A DNA stretch of 5,609 nt from contig JAGDCQ010000125.1 in NCBI GenBank assembly GCA_017958465.1, positions 1 to 5,609 of the forward strand, read 5' to 3'. The notes beneath the pieces were generated by a model. The model did no database searches. It worked only from the letters and a program-made list of their open reading frames with translations, and was not told the origin of the DNA. Below are positions 1-5,609 of this stretch, piece after piece. The translations under genes were made by a program, and so were the position numbers. Positions within the stretch are counted from its first letter, which is position 1. Every line of letters starts with the position of its first letter. Source of the DNA: Lachnospiraceae bacterium. GTDB lineage: Bacteria > Bacillota > Clostridia > Lachnospirales > Lachnospiraceae.

Positions 1-1
1 A

Positions 2-268
2 GAGCTCCTTGAGGCCAACGGCTATAAGGTGCAGCTGCTGGAGTTTATTGATATGGAGCACACTCCGAAAAACATCCTTATCCGCGCCGTAAAGCGCACA
101 GAGTGCAAAAAAGGCCGCTTTGAGGGCAGGGAGGATGGTGAGAGCGGCGTTTTGCCCTGCGCTTCCTGCAAGCATAAGAAACACTGCGCGGAGGCTTCAA
201 AGCGCGTCGGCGCTTTCGTCTGCGAATACGGGTTGCAGCCTACCCTTTACAAACTCCTCAGTTTGTGA
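2..268 (+). CDS. SAM-dependent methyltransferase, C-terminal part (Methyltransf_32-like), 5' end outside window
   Basis: Open from the left edge in the frame of base 2 and ending at TGA 266-268, giving the last 88 residues. The SAM-binding core lies outside the window, so the call rests on the tail. The stretch LLEANGY, then [13 protein letters not shown] and ILIRAVKR, matches my memory of the last strands of a class I methyltransferase family common in Clostridia (Methyltransf_32 type), and the closing [10 protein letters not shown] resembles the usual end of these proteins. The substrate is unknown. Odd feature: between the ILIRAVK strand and the closing segment lie five cysteines (TEC, then CASC followed by KHKKHC, then FVC) in a basic linker, which could bind a metal or an iron-sulfur cluster. 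A GTG at 29 and an ATG at 53 are internal and not starts. The downstream promoter begins inside this gene's 3' end, so the next gene need not depend on its transcript. The family call is moderately sure; the reading frame is sure. Confidence 0.62.
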   Translation, partial: ELLEANGYKVQLLEFIDMEHTPKNILIRAVKRTECKKGRFEGREDGESGVLPCASCKHKKHCAEASKRVGAFVCEYGLQPTLYKLLSL

Positions 269-274
269 TATAAG
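246..274 (+). promoter_or_regulatory. Sigma-A-type promoter for the 308-4329 operon
   Basis: A -35 element TTTACA (246-251) is followed, after exactly 17 bp, by an extended -10, TGA plus TATAAG (TG at 266-267, hexamer 269-274). Both hexamers match the consensus at five of six positions. The predicted transcription start is near 280-282, leaving a leader of about 27 nt before ATG 308. The TG of the extended -10 is part of the stop codon of the upstream methyltransferase gene. No operator-like repeat is visible around it. Read by eye, not tested. Confidence 0.6.
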
Positions 275-293
275 GCTGTGTATAGTAAAGATC

Positions 294-299
294 GAGAAG
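294..299 (+). promoter_or_regulatory. Ribosome binding site deciding the ATG 308 start
   Basis: GAGAAG lies 8 nt before ATG 308, a moderate Shine-Dalgarno match at good spacing. The alternative in-frame GTG at 278 has only AAGG two bases before it and lies upstream of the predicted transcription start, so 308 is preferred. Confidence 0.5.
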
Positions 300-307
300 T
301 TTTCAAG

Positions 308-2887
308 ATGGCACGTAAAGAAAAAAACAGATTCGCAAAGGTATTTCTGATAATCAGGCTCCTGCTCCTAGTGGGAGTCTTCTTTGCCGCGCTCTGGTAC
401 TTCAGCGGGCATTACCTCACCATCCGCAATTTCCGTAATGTCACGAACGTTACGACTATGGCGGAATCGTCTATCCCCTATATCTCCATAGTGACCCAGG
501 ACCGCGAGATAAACAGGCTTATCGGCTACACATCAAATCTCGACTGGGAGCTTAACCGCGAGACTATCACGCCAATATCATCGGACAAGACCTTCACCCT
601 TAAGATATATGAGAACAAGCTTGTGGCAAAGAAGCTTAAATACGAGCTTTTCGACGTTTCGACAGGTGCCCTTCTGGAGACCGTTACAGTCAACTCCCTT
701 AACGAGACGGAGTTTGAGGACTGCAAGAGCACAAAGGTGAATATTAAGGCGGACCTTGCAAGAGGTACCGAGTACAGCGTCAAGATAACGCTTGTAACAA
801 GCGACTCCAGGCGCATTTACTATTATACGAGAGTAAAGCTGTATGAAAAGGGCTACGTGCCCGAGAAGATAGACTACGCCGTCTGGTTCAGGGATTCCCT
901 CATCGAAAAGAAAAACCAGGCGCAGATCGAGAAAAACCTTGAGACAAAGAGCAATTCCAACAGGACGAACTTCGCCCATGTTGACATAGACTGCACCTGG
1001 ACCATGGCAAGCTGGGGCAACCTTACACCGAAGGTTGTGGCGGAGCTTCCCCCGACCATCACGGATTTTTACGAGGAATACGCCTCCATAGTGCTGAATT
1101 ACATTGTGGAGATAAACGGCGACAGCGGCGTTGAGTACCTGAGGGTGCGGGAGACTATCCGTCTGCTGTACACCACCTTAAGGACCTACCTTTACACCTA
1201 CGACCGCGTGACGGAGACCATATATGATGTGGCCAACACCTACCTTTATTCCAGCGACTTGAAGCTTGGTATCACCAACGATACCGACATGCAGATCCTT
1301 ACCACGCCCAACTATAAGTATACGGCGTTTGTGCACAACGGCGAGCTTTTGATGTACGATTCGCCGCAGAATGCGGTGGTGAATATCTTCTCATTCAGGG
1401 AGGATATCAAGGATCCGGACGTTTCCCAGCTGGACCACAACGTTAAGGTGCTCAATATGGACGCCAACGGCAACCTGGATTTCGTTGTTTACGGCTATAT
1501 GAGAAGAGGCGAGTACGAGGGCCGTGTGGGGATAGTGTTCTACACATACGACCGCGAGAACGCAAGGCTCACGGAACAGGCGTATATCCCCGTGAACACC
1601 ACATACCAGCTGCTGAAGGACGAGCTTAACGACTTCCTCTACAAGAGCATAAACAAAGTCGTTTACCTGTATATGTACGATACGCTGTACAGCTACAATA
1701 TCACCACAAAGAAGGTGACGGCTGTGGCACCCGGGGTTCCGGAAGGCCATTTTGCCTACCTTTCCGGTGCAAAGCGCGTGCTGTGGCAGGGGGAGCAGGA
1801 TGATGCGCGCTCCCGCAGCCTTACCCTGATGAACCTTGAGAGCGGTGAAAAGCAGGAGTGGAAGACGCAGGACGACGAGGTCATCTGCCTGCTTGGGGAG
1901 ATAGACAGGAACGCCCTTGTGGGGACCGCAAAGAAGGCGGACATCCTGCGAAATCCGGACGGATCCCAGATTGTCCCCATGTACAAGATAGAAGTTGTGG
2001 ACGCCGAGCGAAAGGTGCTTAAAACCTACGAGGACAGCGGACGCTACGTGACCGGCGTGAAGCGGGCGGATGGCGTTATCATCCTCGAGAGGGTGATGAA
2101 GAACGCCGACGGCACAGGATACGTGAAGATCGATTCCGACGGTATATCCAACAGGCTTTCGGATTCGTCGCTCGCGGTAAGCGTTATAAACAGAACGTCG
2201 AACACGGCAAAGACCGAGTATTACATAGCCTTTCCATCCAACATCACCATGAAGGAAACACCTGCCTTTGCCGGAGTTTCCATAACGGTGCTGAATTCCG
2301 ATACCACCGTGAACATTACAGCCGGCGAGGATATAAGCGAGTTTTACCGGACGTATTCCTTTGGGCGCGTGGTGACACGAACTGCGTCGGCAGCCGATGC
2401 CATCGCGCTTGCGGACAGCGACGAAGGAATAGGTGCCGTGCTGGACGGCAGCGGAAGGATCGTGTGGGAGCGCGGTGTGAAGGCGGCAAGGAGCTCTGTT
2501 ACCGGGCTGGTGCTTGGGGTAAACGAAGGCGAGACACAGCTTGCAACGTGCCTTAGGATCCTTTTCAGGTACCTGGACTACGACGTTGATACCACACTTA
2601 TTGACTTTACAACGACCAATGTAACGGATTCCGTAAAGCAATACGTTAAGGTCCCGGGCATAGATCTGACCGGGGTTTCCGTGGATCAGATGCTGTATTT
2701 CGTATATAAGAAAAAGCCCGTGATCGCGGTTATAGACAGTGTAAGGACGGTGCTTGTGACAGGGTACGACGCCTCAAACGTTGAGTATTACGATCCTGCA
2801 TTGAAACGCACAGTCAAAATCTCCAAGGAAGCTGCAAAGGAGCTGTTTGAAACTAACGGAAACCGCTTCTACAGCTATGTGAAATGA
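308..2887 (+). CDS. Membrane-anchored extracytoplasmic protein with propeller-like region and degenerate C39-like peptidase domain
   Basis: An 859-residue protein I do not recognise by name. It starts with a basic stretch (MARKEKNRFAK) and one hydrophobic segment (about 12-32), a signal anchor with the bulk outside. Residues about 90-180 look like a beta-sandwich of fibronectin/Ig type, ending GTEYSVKITLV and YYYTRVKL. Residues about 250-320 are mostly helical. Residues about 325-640 alternate short beta strands (TAFVHNGELLMYD, KVVYLYMYDTLYSYN, SLTLMNLESGEKQEW, YKIEVVDAERKVLKTY), as in WD40/TolB-like propellers. Residues about 650-859 resemble a papain-fold C39-like domain: Q744 and C748 in ETQLATCLRILFRYLDYDV, then VLVTGYD and YYDP with D829. 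The position expected to hold catalytic His is R813, so peptidase activity is doubtful. ATG 308 is chosen over GTG 278 from the RBS and promoter. The stop overlaps the next start (ATGA), implying coupled translation. Function is unknown; an envelope binding or sensing role is inference. The coding call is certain, the domain calls moderate. Confidence 0.85.
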   Translation: MARKEKNRFAKVFLIIRLLLLVGVFFAALWYFSGHYLTIRNFRNVTNVTTMAESSIPYISIVTQDREINRLIGYTSNLDWELNRETITPISSDKTFTLKIYENKLVAKKLKYELFDVSTGALLETVTVNSLNETEFEDCKSTKVNIKADLARGTEYSVKITLVTSDSRRIYYYTRVKLYEKGYVPEKIDYAVWFRDSLIEKKNQAQIEKNLETKSNSNRTNFAHVDIDCTWTMASWGNLTPKVVAELPPTITDFYEEYASIVLNYIVEINGDSGVEYLRVRETIRLLYTTLRTYLYTYDRVTETIYDVANTYLYSSDLKLGITNDTDMQILTTPNYKYTAFVHNGELLMYDSPQNAVVNIFSFREDIKDPDVSQLDHNVKVLNMDANGNLDFVVYGYMRRGEYEGRVGIVFYTYDRENARLTEQAYIPVNTTYQLLKDELNDFLYKSINKVVYLYMYDTLYSYNITTKKVTAVAPGVPEGHFAYLSGAKRVLWQGEQDDARSRSLTLMNLESGEKQEWKTQDDEVICLLGEIDRNALVGTAKKADILRNPDGSQIVPMYKIEVVDAERKVLKTYEDSGRYVTGVKRADGVIILERVMKNADGTGYVKIDSDGISNRLSDSSLAVSVINRTSNTAKTEYYIAFPSNITMKETPAFAGVSITVLNSDTTVNITAGEDISEFYRTYSFGRVVTRTASAADAIALADSDEGIGAVLDGSGRIVWERGVKAARSSVTGLVLGVNEGETQLATCLRILFRYLDYDVDTTLIDFTTTNVTDSVKQYVKVPGIDLTGVSVDQMLYFVYKKKPVIAVIDSVRTVLVTGYDASNVEYYDPALKRTVKISKEAAKELFETNGNRFYSYVK

Positions 2888-4329
2888 CTATGAAAAAACT
2901 TCTTATAGCGGTAGGCCTTGGGCTTGCCGCATTTGTGTATATCGTTCTCCGCGGAGGCTCCTACAATGCCGAACTGTACAGGTACGGCAAGGATAATGTG
3001 GAGATCCGGGACTTCGAGATCGAACAGGACCACGAAGTTATAAAAATTGAAAACCTGAGGATGGAAGACAAGGTCATAAAGTTCACCGTGACCGCGGTTT
3101 CGCCCGGAAAGGCCACAGTTGTGATCAACTGGGACGAGTACTCAAGCATCGAGATCTACTATGTGAACAGGCTTGGGGTTGTCACAGAGTCCTCAAGGCT
3201 TGGCAACTGCACCGGCGGAAATGTCCTTGTGCTACTTGTTACGGTTTATGCGGTGATACTCCTGGGATCCTTTATCGAAAAGCTCAGGAAGGGCCTTAAG
3301 ACCGACTATTACAACTACCACAACATCACACTTCTCGGTGTCTGCATCTTTATATCGGTGTTCATCCTGAACAACGTTTTTTACACCATTACGGTAAAAG
3401 GCCTTCTTGCCTCGATCCGTAGCCTTATGGTGACGGCAAGCAGCGTGAGCGTTGTTGCGATCCCTGTGGCAGCTATCATTTCGATCCCCGTCATCATAAG
3501 CAATATAAGCCTTATGCGCCATGAGGGCGTGACACGGAAAAACCTGCTTGGGACCTTTGTTTCCGTGCTGTTCCTTGTGATCCTGCTTGTTCCCTTTCTG
3601 TTTGACGAGTGGCTGCAGCGCCAGACGCTCATTGATGTCCACAAAGAGTCGGGGCTTGGCAACTACCTGCAGATGATAGTCACAAACACAGTCTTTGCCA
3701 TGGTCGCGTATCTGGTGATGATCCTTACCGCGACCGTGATAATGGGCATAGCAGCGGCCCGCAGGACTCCTGCTTTCGACAAGGACTATATCCTGATCCT
3801 CGGGTGCAGGGTGCGTAAGGACGGAACCCCAACTCCGCTGCTGAAAGGCAGGGCAGATGCGGCGCTGCGCTTTGCAGAGCGCCAAAAGCAGGCTACGGGG
3901 AAGGACATCATTTTTGTGCCTTCGGGAGGACAGGGAAAGGACGAAGTAGTGTCCGAGGCAGAGTGTATAAGCAACTATCTGCAGAGCACAGGAGTACCAA
4001 AAGACCGGATCCTTGTTGAGGACAAGTCCCGGAATACCTATGAAAATTTCAAGTTCTCCGTTGAAAAAATAAAAGTTGCAAACGCAAAGCTTGCATTTGC
4101 AACTACAGGTTATCATGTTTTCCGTTCAGGGTTCATTGCCTCGAGGAACGGGATAAAGGCAGATGGCGTGGGGGCAAAGACAAAGGCTTATTTCGCAGTG
4201 AACGCCTTTATCCGCGAGCTCATCGCCACCCTTGAATACGAAAAGAAAAAGCATCTCACCGCGGTGGGCTTCCTTGTGGGAGGCGTGGTGATCATGGAAA
4301 GCATCCTCTTTTTGTCCATAATATACTGA
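2884..4329 (+). CDS. Seven-TM DUF218 (YdcF/SanA/ElyC-like) protein with N-terminal extracytoplasmic domain
   Basis: 481 residues. TM1 is at about 5-22, then a beta-rich segment (about 25-110) that looks Ig-like and outside (DKVIKFTVTAVSPGKATVVI). Further TMs lie near 112-130, 148-170, 181-208, 221-240 and 262-292. A DUF218 domain spans about 301-445, and a last TM is near 459-480. The DUF218 call is firm: ILGCRV (304-309), SGGQG (347-351), SEAE (357-360), EDKSRNTYEN (379-388) and TTGYHVFR (407-414) are the family's conserved blocks. E. coli relatives are SanA and ElyC, tied to envelope integrity and peptidoglycan, and YdcF, reported to bind S-adenosylmethionine. The reaction is not established. 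Positive charges after TM2 (EKLRK), TM4 (MRHEGVTRK) and TM6 (AARR) would place DUF218 in the cytoplasm, which is inference. ATG 2884 overlaps the upstream stop as ATGA with no clear Shine-Dalgarno, so coupled translation is likely; ATG 2890 is an alternative. Second gene of the operon. Confidence 0.9.
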   Translation: MTMKKLLIAVGLGLAAFVYIVLRGGSYNAELYRYGKDNVEIRDFEIEQDHEVIKIENLRMEDKVIKFTVTAVSPGKATVVINWDEYSSIEIYYVNRLGVVTESSRLGNCTGGNVLVLLVTVYAVILLGSFIEKLRKGLKTDYYNYHNITLLGVCIFISVFILNNVFYTITVKGLLASIRSLMVTASSVSVVAIPVAAIISIPVIISNISLMRHEGVTRKNLLGTFVSVLFLVILLVPFLFDEWLQRQTLIDVHKESGLGNYLQMIVTNTVFAMVAYLVMILTATVIMGIAAARRTPAFDKDYILILGCRVRKDGTPTPLLKGRADAALRFAERQKQATGKDIIFVPSGGQGKDEVVSEAECISNYLQSTGVPKDRILVEDKSRNTYENFKFSVEKIKVANAKLAFATTGYHVFRSGFIASRNGIKADGVGAKTKAYFAVNAFIRELIATLEYEKKKHLTAVGFLVGGVVIMESILFLSIIY

Positions 4330-4332
4330 AGC

Positions 4333-5169
4333 TTACCGGAGTATCTCGTCTATGGTGGAAACAGTGCTGAAGGTCCCTTTGTTCCGCGCGATTATCTCTT
4401 TCATCTTTGAAAGCTCGAAGTAGTTCACGTAGCAGATGAGGGTCTTGTTGGAGCCCGCTATGGCGCCGTAGGAATCCATCATTGTACAGGTCTTGTTGAG
4501 CTCTTCCTTTATGGCCTTTATAAGGTCGTCCGGGTGCTTTGTTATGATGGTGACCTGCTTTATGGATTCAAAGTGGTCCGTAAAGTGGTTTATGATGGAG
4601 GTTGCCACCACGTACACCAGGAGGCTCATGAGCGCTGCGTTTTTGTTTATAAGAAGGAAGACAGCCAGGTAAACGCAGGCGTTGAACGCTATCAGGATAT
4701 AGGTCATACTGAAGTTTTTCCCGGTCTTGTCGGATATCCTTTTTACGATGATGTTGGCGAAGATCTCGGAGCCGTCGATACAGCCGCCGTTTTTCAGGAT
4801 GAGGGACAGGCCCGCGCCAAGTATCGCTCCGCCGAAAACAACGGCGATAAAGTGCTCTACGCTGAGCTCCAGGTGGATCTTTTCAAAAAGCTCAAGGCCG
4901 ACCGTATATACGACCGAGCCGAGGGTCATCTTTATACCGAAGGTACGGCCAAGGATCACCGCTCCCGCTATCAGGAAGGGGATAAAGACCAGTGCCACGC
5001 AGATTGAAAGGTTGGCGCCCGTCAGCTTGCTTATTATGATTGCGATGCCGGCGGTGCCGTAGTCGATGGCTTCGTTCGGGATGAGGATACAGGCTACGGA
5101 AAAGCTGGCCATCATAGCTCCGAGAGCTATGAAAAAGTAGGATAGAGCTTCTTCTATTTTTTTGTTCAT
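4333..5169 (-). CDS. YitT family membrane protein (YitT membrane domain + DUF2179)
   Basis: 278 residues, normal length for the family. An N-terminal membrane domain (about 9-195) has six or so hydrophobic segments, near 9-30, 38-50, 54-74, 82-97, 107-126, 154-174 and 178-195. It carries family landmarks: IPNEAIDYGTAGIAII (30-45), near the usual P and GG-x-x-G pattern, and KNGGCIDGSEIFA (126-138), in the place of the more common GGSTGGTD. The C-terminal soluble DUF2179 domain (about 205-278) includes QVTIITKHPDDLIKAI and LICYVNYFELSKMKEI, ending STIDEIL. YitT proteins sit in the cytoplasmic membrane of many Firmicutes; their transport or signalling role is not established, and DUF2179 is suspected to bind a small ligand. 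Start ATG 5169-5167 is preceded by GGAG with 7 nt spacing and by its own promoter. The stop TAA lies 3 bp from the stop of the convergent DUF218 gene. Several YitT paralogues usually occur per genome, so no specific symbol is given. Confidence 0.93.
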   Translation of the reverse strand: MNKKIEEALSYFFIALGAMMASFSVACILIPNEAIDYGTAGIAIIISKLTGANLSICVALVFIPFLIAGAVILGRTFGIKMTLGSVVYTVGLELFEKIHLELSVEHFIAVVFGGAILGAGLSLILKNGGCIDGSEIFANIIVKRISDKTGKNFSMTYILIAFNACVYLAVFLLINKNAALMSLLVYVVATSIINHFTDHFESIKQVTIITKHPDDLIKAIKEELNKTCTMMDSYGAIAGSNKTLICYVNYFELSKMKEIIARNKGTFSTVSTIDEILR

Positions 5170-5176
5170 AGTGTAA

Positions 5177-5180
5177 CTCC
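5177..5180 (-). promoter_or_regulatory. Ribosome binding site of the YitT-family gene
   Basis: GGAG on the minus strand, 7 nt before ATG 5169-5167. It supports this start; the long open frame has no better one upstream before the promoter. Confidence 0.7.
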
Positions 5181-5198
5181 GTTGAGTGGAATAAAGTT

Positions 5199-5227
5199 AT
5201 AATAGCACCCGGCTCCGCAAAAATCAA
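5199..5227 (-). promoter_or_regulatory. Sigma-A-type promoter for the YitT-family gene
   Basis: Read on the minus strand: -35 TTGATT (5227-5222), a 17-bp spacer, then an extended -10, TGC plus TATTAT (hexamer 5204-5199). Start of transcription is expected near 5192, giving a leader of about 23 nt that contains the GGAG site. The -35 hexamer contains the TGA stop codon of the upstream GH127-like gene (5226-5224). An inverted repeat brackets the -35 and fills much of the spacer, so the site may be regulated or may double as the end of the upstream transcript. Confidence 0.65.
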
Positions 5228-5241
5228 CCGCGGAGGGCCGG
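5209..5241. repeat. GC-rich inverted repeat over the GH127-like stop codon and YitT promoter
   Basis: Left arm CCGGCTCCGC (5209-5218) pairs with right arm GCGGAG (5230-5235) plus CCGG (5238-5241), with a 2-nt bulge (5236-5237) and an 11-nt loop (5219-5229): ten GC-rich pairs in all. On the minus strand it sits at the end of the GH127-like gene, where a terminator would be, but the following bases (GTGCTATTATAACTTTATT) are only a poor U-tract. The loop contains both that gene's stop codon and the -35 of the next promoter. It may be a weak terminator, an operator, or both. Confidence 0.45.
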
Positions 5242-5609
5242 TTCAAAATACCAGTATATGCCGTAGCGCTCGTGGTGACGGAGATAATGGGGCGTAAACT
5301 TAAGGCTTGTGCCCTTTAACTTAAAGGAAATACTTGTTTTGCTGCTTTCGAAAAACTGCGCAGGGTCTAAAAGAAGGTCCTCCGCGGTTTTTTTTCGCGG
5401 AAGAGTAATGGTTTCGCTTTCTACACGCTTTTCGGCGGGGATGGTCACATCCACACCTGTGGTGGTGGTCACCATATCCTCTGAGCCAAGGCCTGCGCTT
5501 AAGACCAGGGGCCCGTATTTGAAACCGATGGAGGCCGGGTTGTCGGGAAGAGCGAAGGCCCTAAGTTCCATAGGGATATCGACTGTCAGCGTATCCCCTT
5601 CCTTAAAGG
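5224..5609 (-). CDS. GH127/GH146-like beta-L-arabinofuranosidase, C-terminal part, 5' end outside window
   Basis: The minus-strand frame is open from the right edge to TGA 5226-5224, giving the last 127 residues. It begins FKEGDTLTVDIPMELRAFAL, so the ATG at 5571 is internal and not the start. Conserved features of the DUF1680/GH127 fold's C-terminal beta domains are visible: a GD-x-(L/V)-x-(V/L)-x-(L/I)-P-M strand, IGFKYGPLVLSAGLG, and the closing LKFTPHYLRHHERYGIYW, matching the family's 'PfyriHdsRYmvYw' ending. The alpha/alpha-barrel with the catalytic residues is outside the window. Such enzymes remove beta-L-arabinofuranose from plant glycans and glycoproteins. No evidence on secretion is available here. 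An A8 run in the coding strand (complement of 5388-5395) encodes Lys-Lys in frame. Alternative: a related six-hairpin-type glycosidase with unknown specificity. It may read through into the YitT-like gene 54 bp downstream, which also has its own promoter. Confidence 0.75.
   Translation of the reverse strand, partial: FKEGDTLTVDIPMELRAFALPDNPASIGFKYGPLVLSAGLGSEDMVTTTTGVDVTIPAEKRVESETITLPRKKTAEDLLLDPAQFFESSKTSISFKLKGTSLKFTPHYLRHHERYGIYWYFEPALRG

Noticed and set aside
1391..2641. Open frame of 416 codons on the minus strand inside the large plus-strand gene
   Set aside because: It lies fully antisense to a clearly coding gene, its product is rich in His, Gly, Arg and Cys without recognisable domains, and it has no start context. 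It follows from the codon bias of the real gene.
2947..2956. Palindrome CTCCGCGGAG, sharing arms with the repeat at the YitT promoter
   Set aside because: It is inside the DUF218 coding sequence over ordinary codons; ten-base GC-rich palindromes occur by chance, and two sites are not enough to suggest a regulator.
3232..4116. Open frame of 294 codons on the minus strand inside the DUF218 gene
   Set aside because: Antisense shadow: the plus-strand frame carries the conserved DUF218 motifs, and the antisense product looks like low-order His/Lys/Asp-rich sequence with no hydrophobic segments or motif.
4257..4266. Palindrome CACCGCGGTG as a terminator for the YitT transcript
   Set aside because: A ten-base palindrome without a loop forms a poor RNA hairpin, and the U-rich stretch on the minus strand starts several bases later, so it is not convincing.
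4398..4413. CTTTCA / TGAAAG inverted repeat after the DUF218 gene as a terminator
   Set aside because: The six-pair stem is AT-rich and is followed by CTCGAAG rather than a T-tract; it lies in the YitT coding sequence and is probably chance.
4534..5007. Plus-strand open frame of 157 codons opposite the YitT gene
   Set aside because: The minus-strand frame is unmistakably YitT; the plus-strand product has no motif and no ribosome binding site.

Overview
The window looks like a piece of a Gram-positive, anaerobic Clostridia chromosome, most likely a Lachnospiraceae-type gut or rumen bacterium. This is an inference from the families present (a clostridial Methyltransf_32-type methyltransferase, a large single-pass envelope protein, a multi-TM DUF218/SanA-like protein, a YitT protein and a GH127-type glycosidase), from frequent AGG/AGA and ATA codons, and from sigma-A-like promoters with extended -10 elements. 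Base composition is close to balanced. I see no RNA gene, CRISPR array, insertion sequence or phage gene.

Layout, left to right. (1) Bases 2-268 (+) are the 3' end of a SAM-dependent methyltransferase with an unusual Cys-rich tail. (2) A good promoter (246-274) overlaps its stop codon and drives a probable two-gene operon. The first gene (308-2887) encodes an 859-residue membrane-anchored extracytoplasmic protein with a beta-sandwich region, a propeller-like repeat region and a C-terminal domain resembling a C39-type cysteine peptidase that has lost its catalytic histidine. The second gene (2884-4329) overlaps it by ATGA and encodes a seven-TM protein with an outside beta-rich domain and a DUF218 (YdcF/SanA/ElyC) domain. 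(3) The operon ends 3 bp from the end of a convergent gene on the minus strand (4333-5169), a YitT-family membrane protein with a C-terminal DUF2179 domain. That gene has its own promoter (5199-5227). (4) The right edge (5224-5609, minus) is the C-terminal part of a GH127/GH146-like beta-L-arabinofuranosidase whose stop codon lies inside the yitT-like promoter.

The most interesting unit is the central pair. A translationally coupled propeller/pseudo-peptidase envelope protein and a DUF218 membrane protein suggest an undescribed envelope module, in which the first protein binds rather than cleaves a peptide or wall component and the second acts in envelope metabolism. The coupling and the residue loss are visible in the sequence; the joint function is inference. 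The GH127 fragment suggests arabinose-containing plant glycans are used nearby, but nothing ties it to the central operon.
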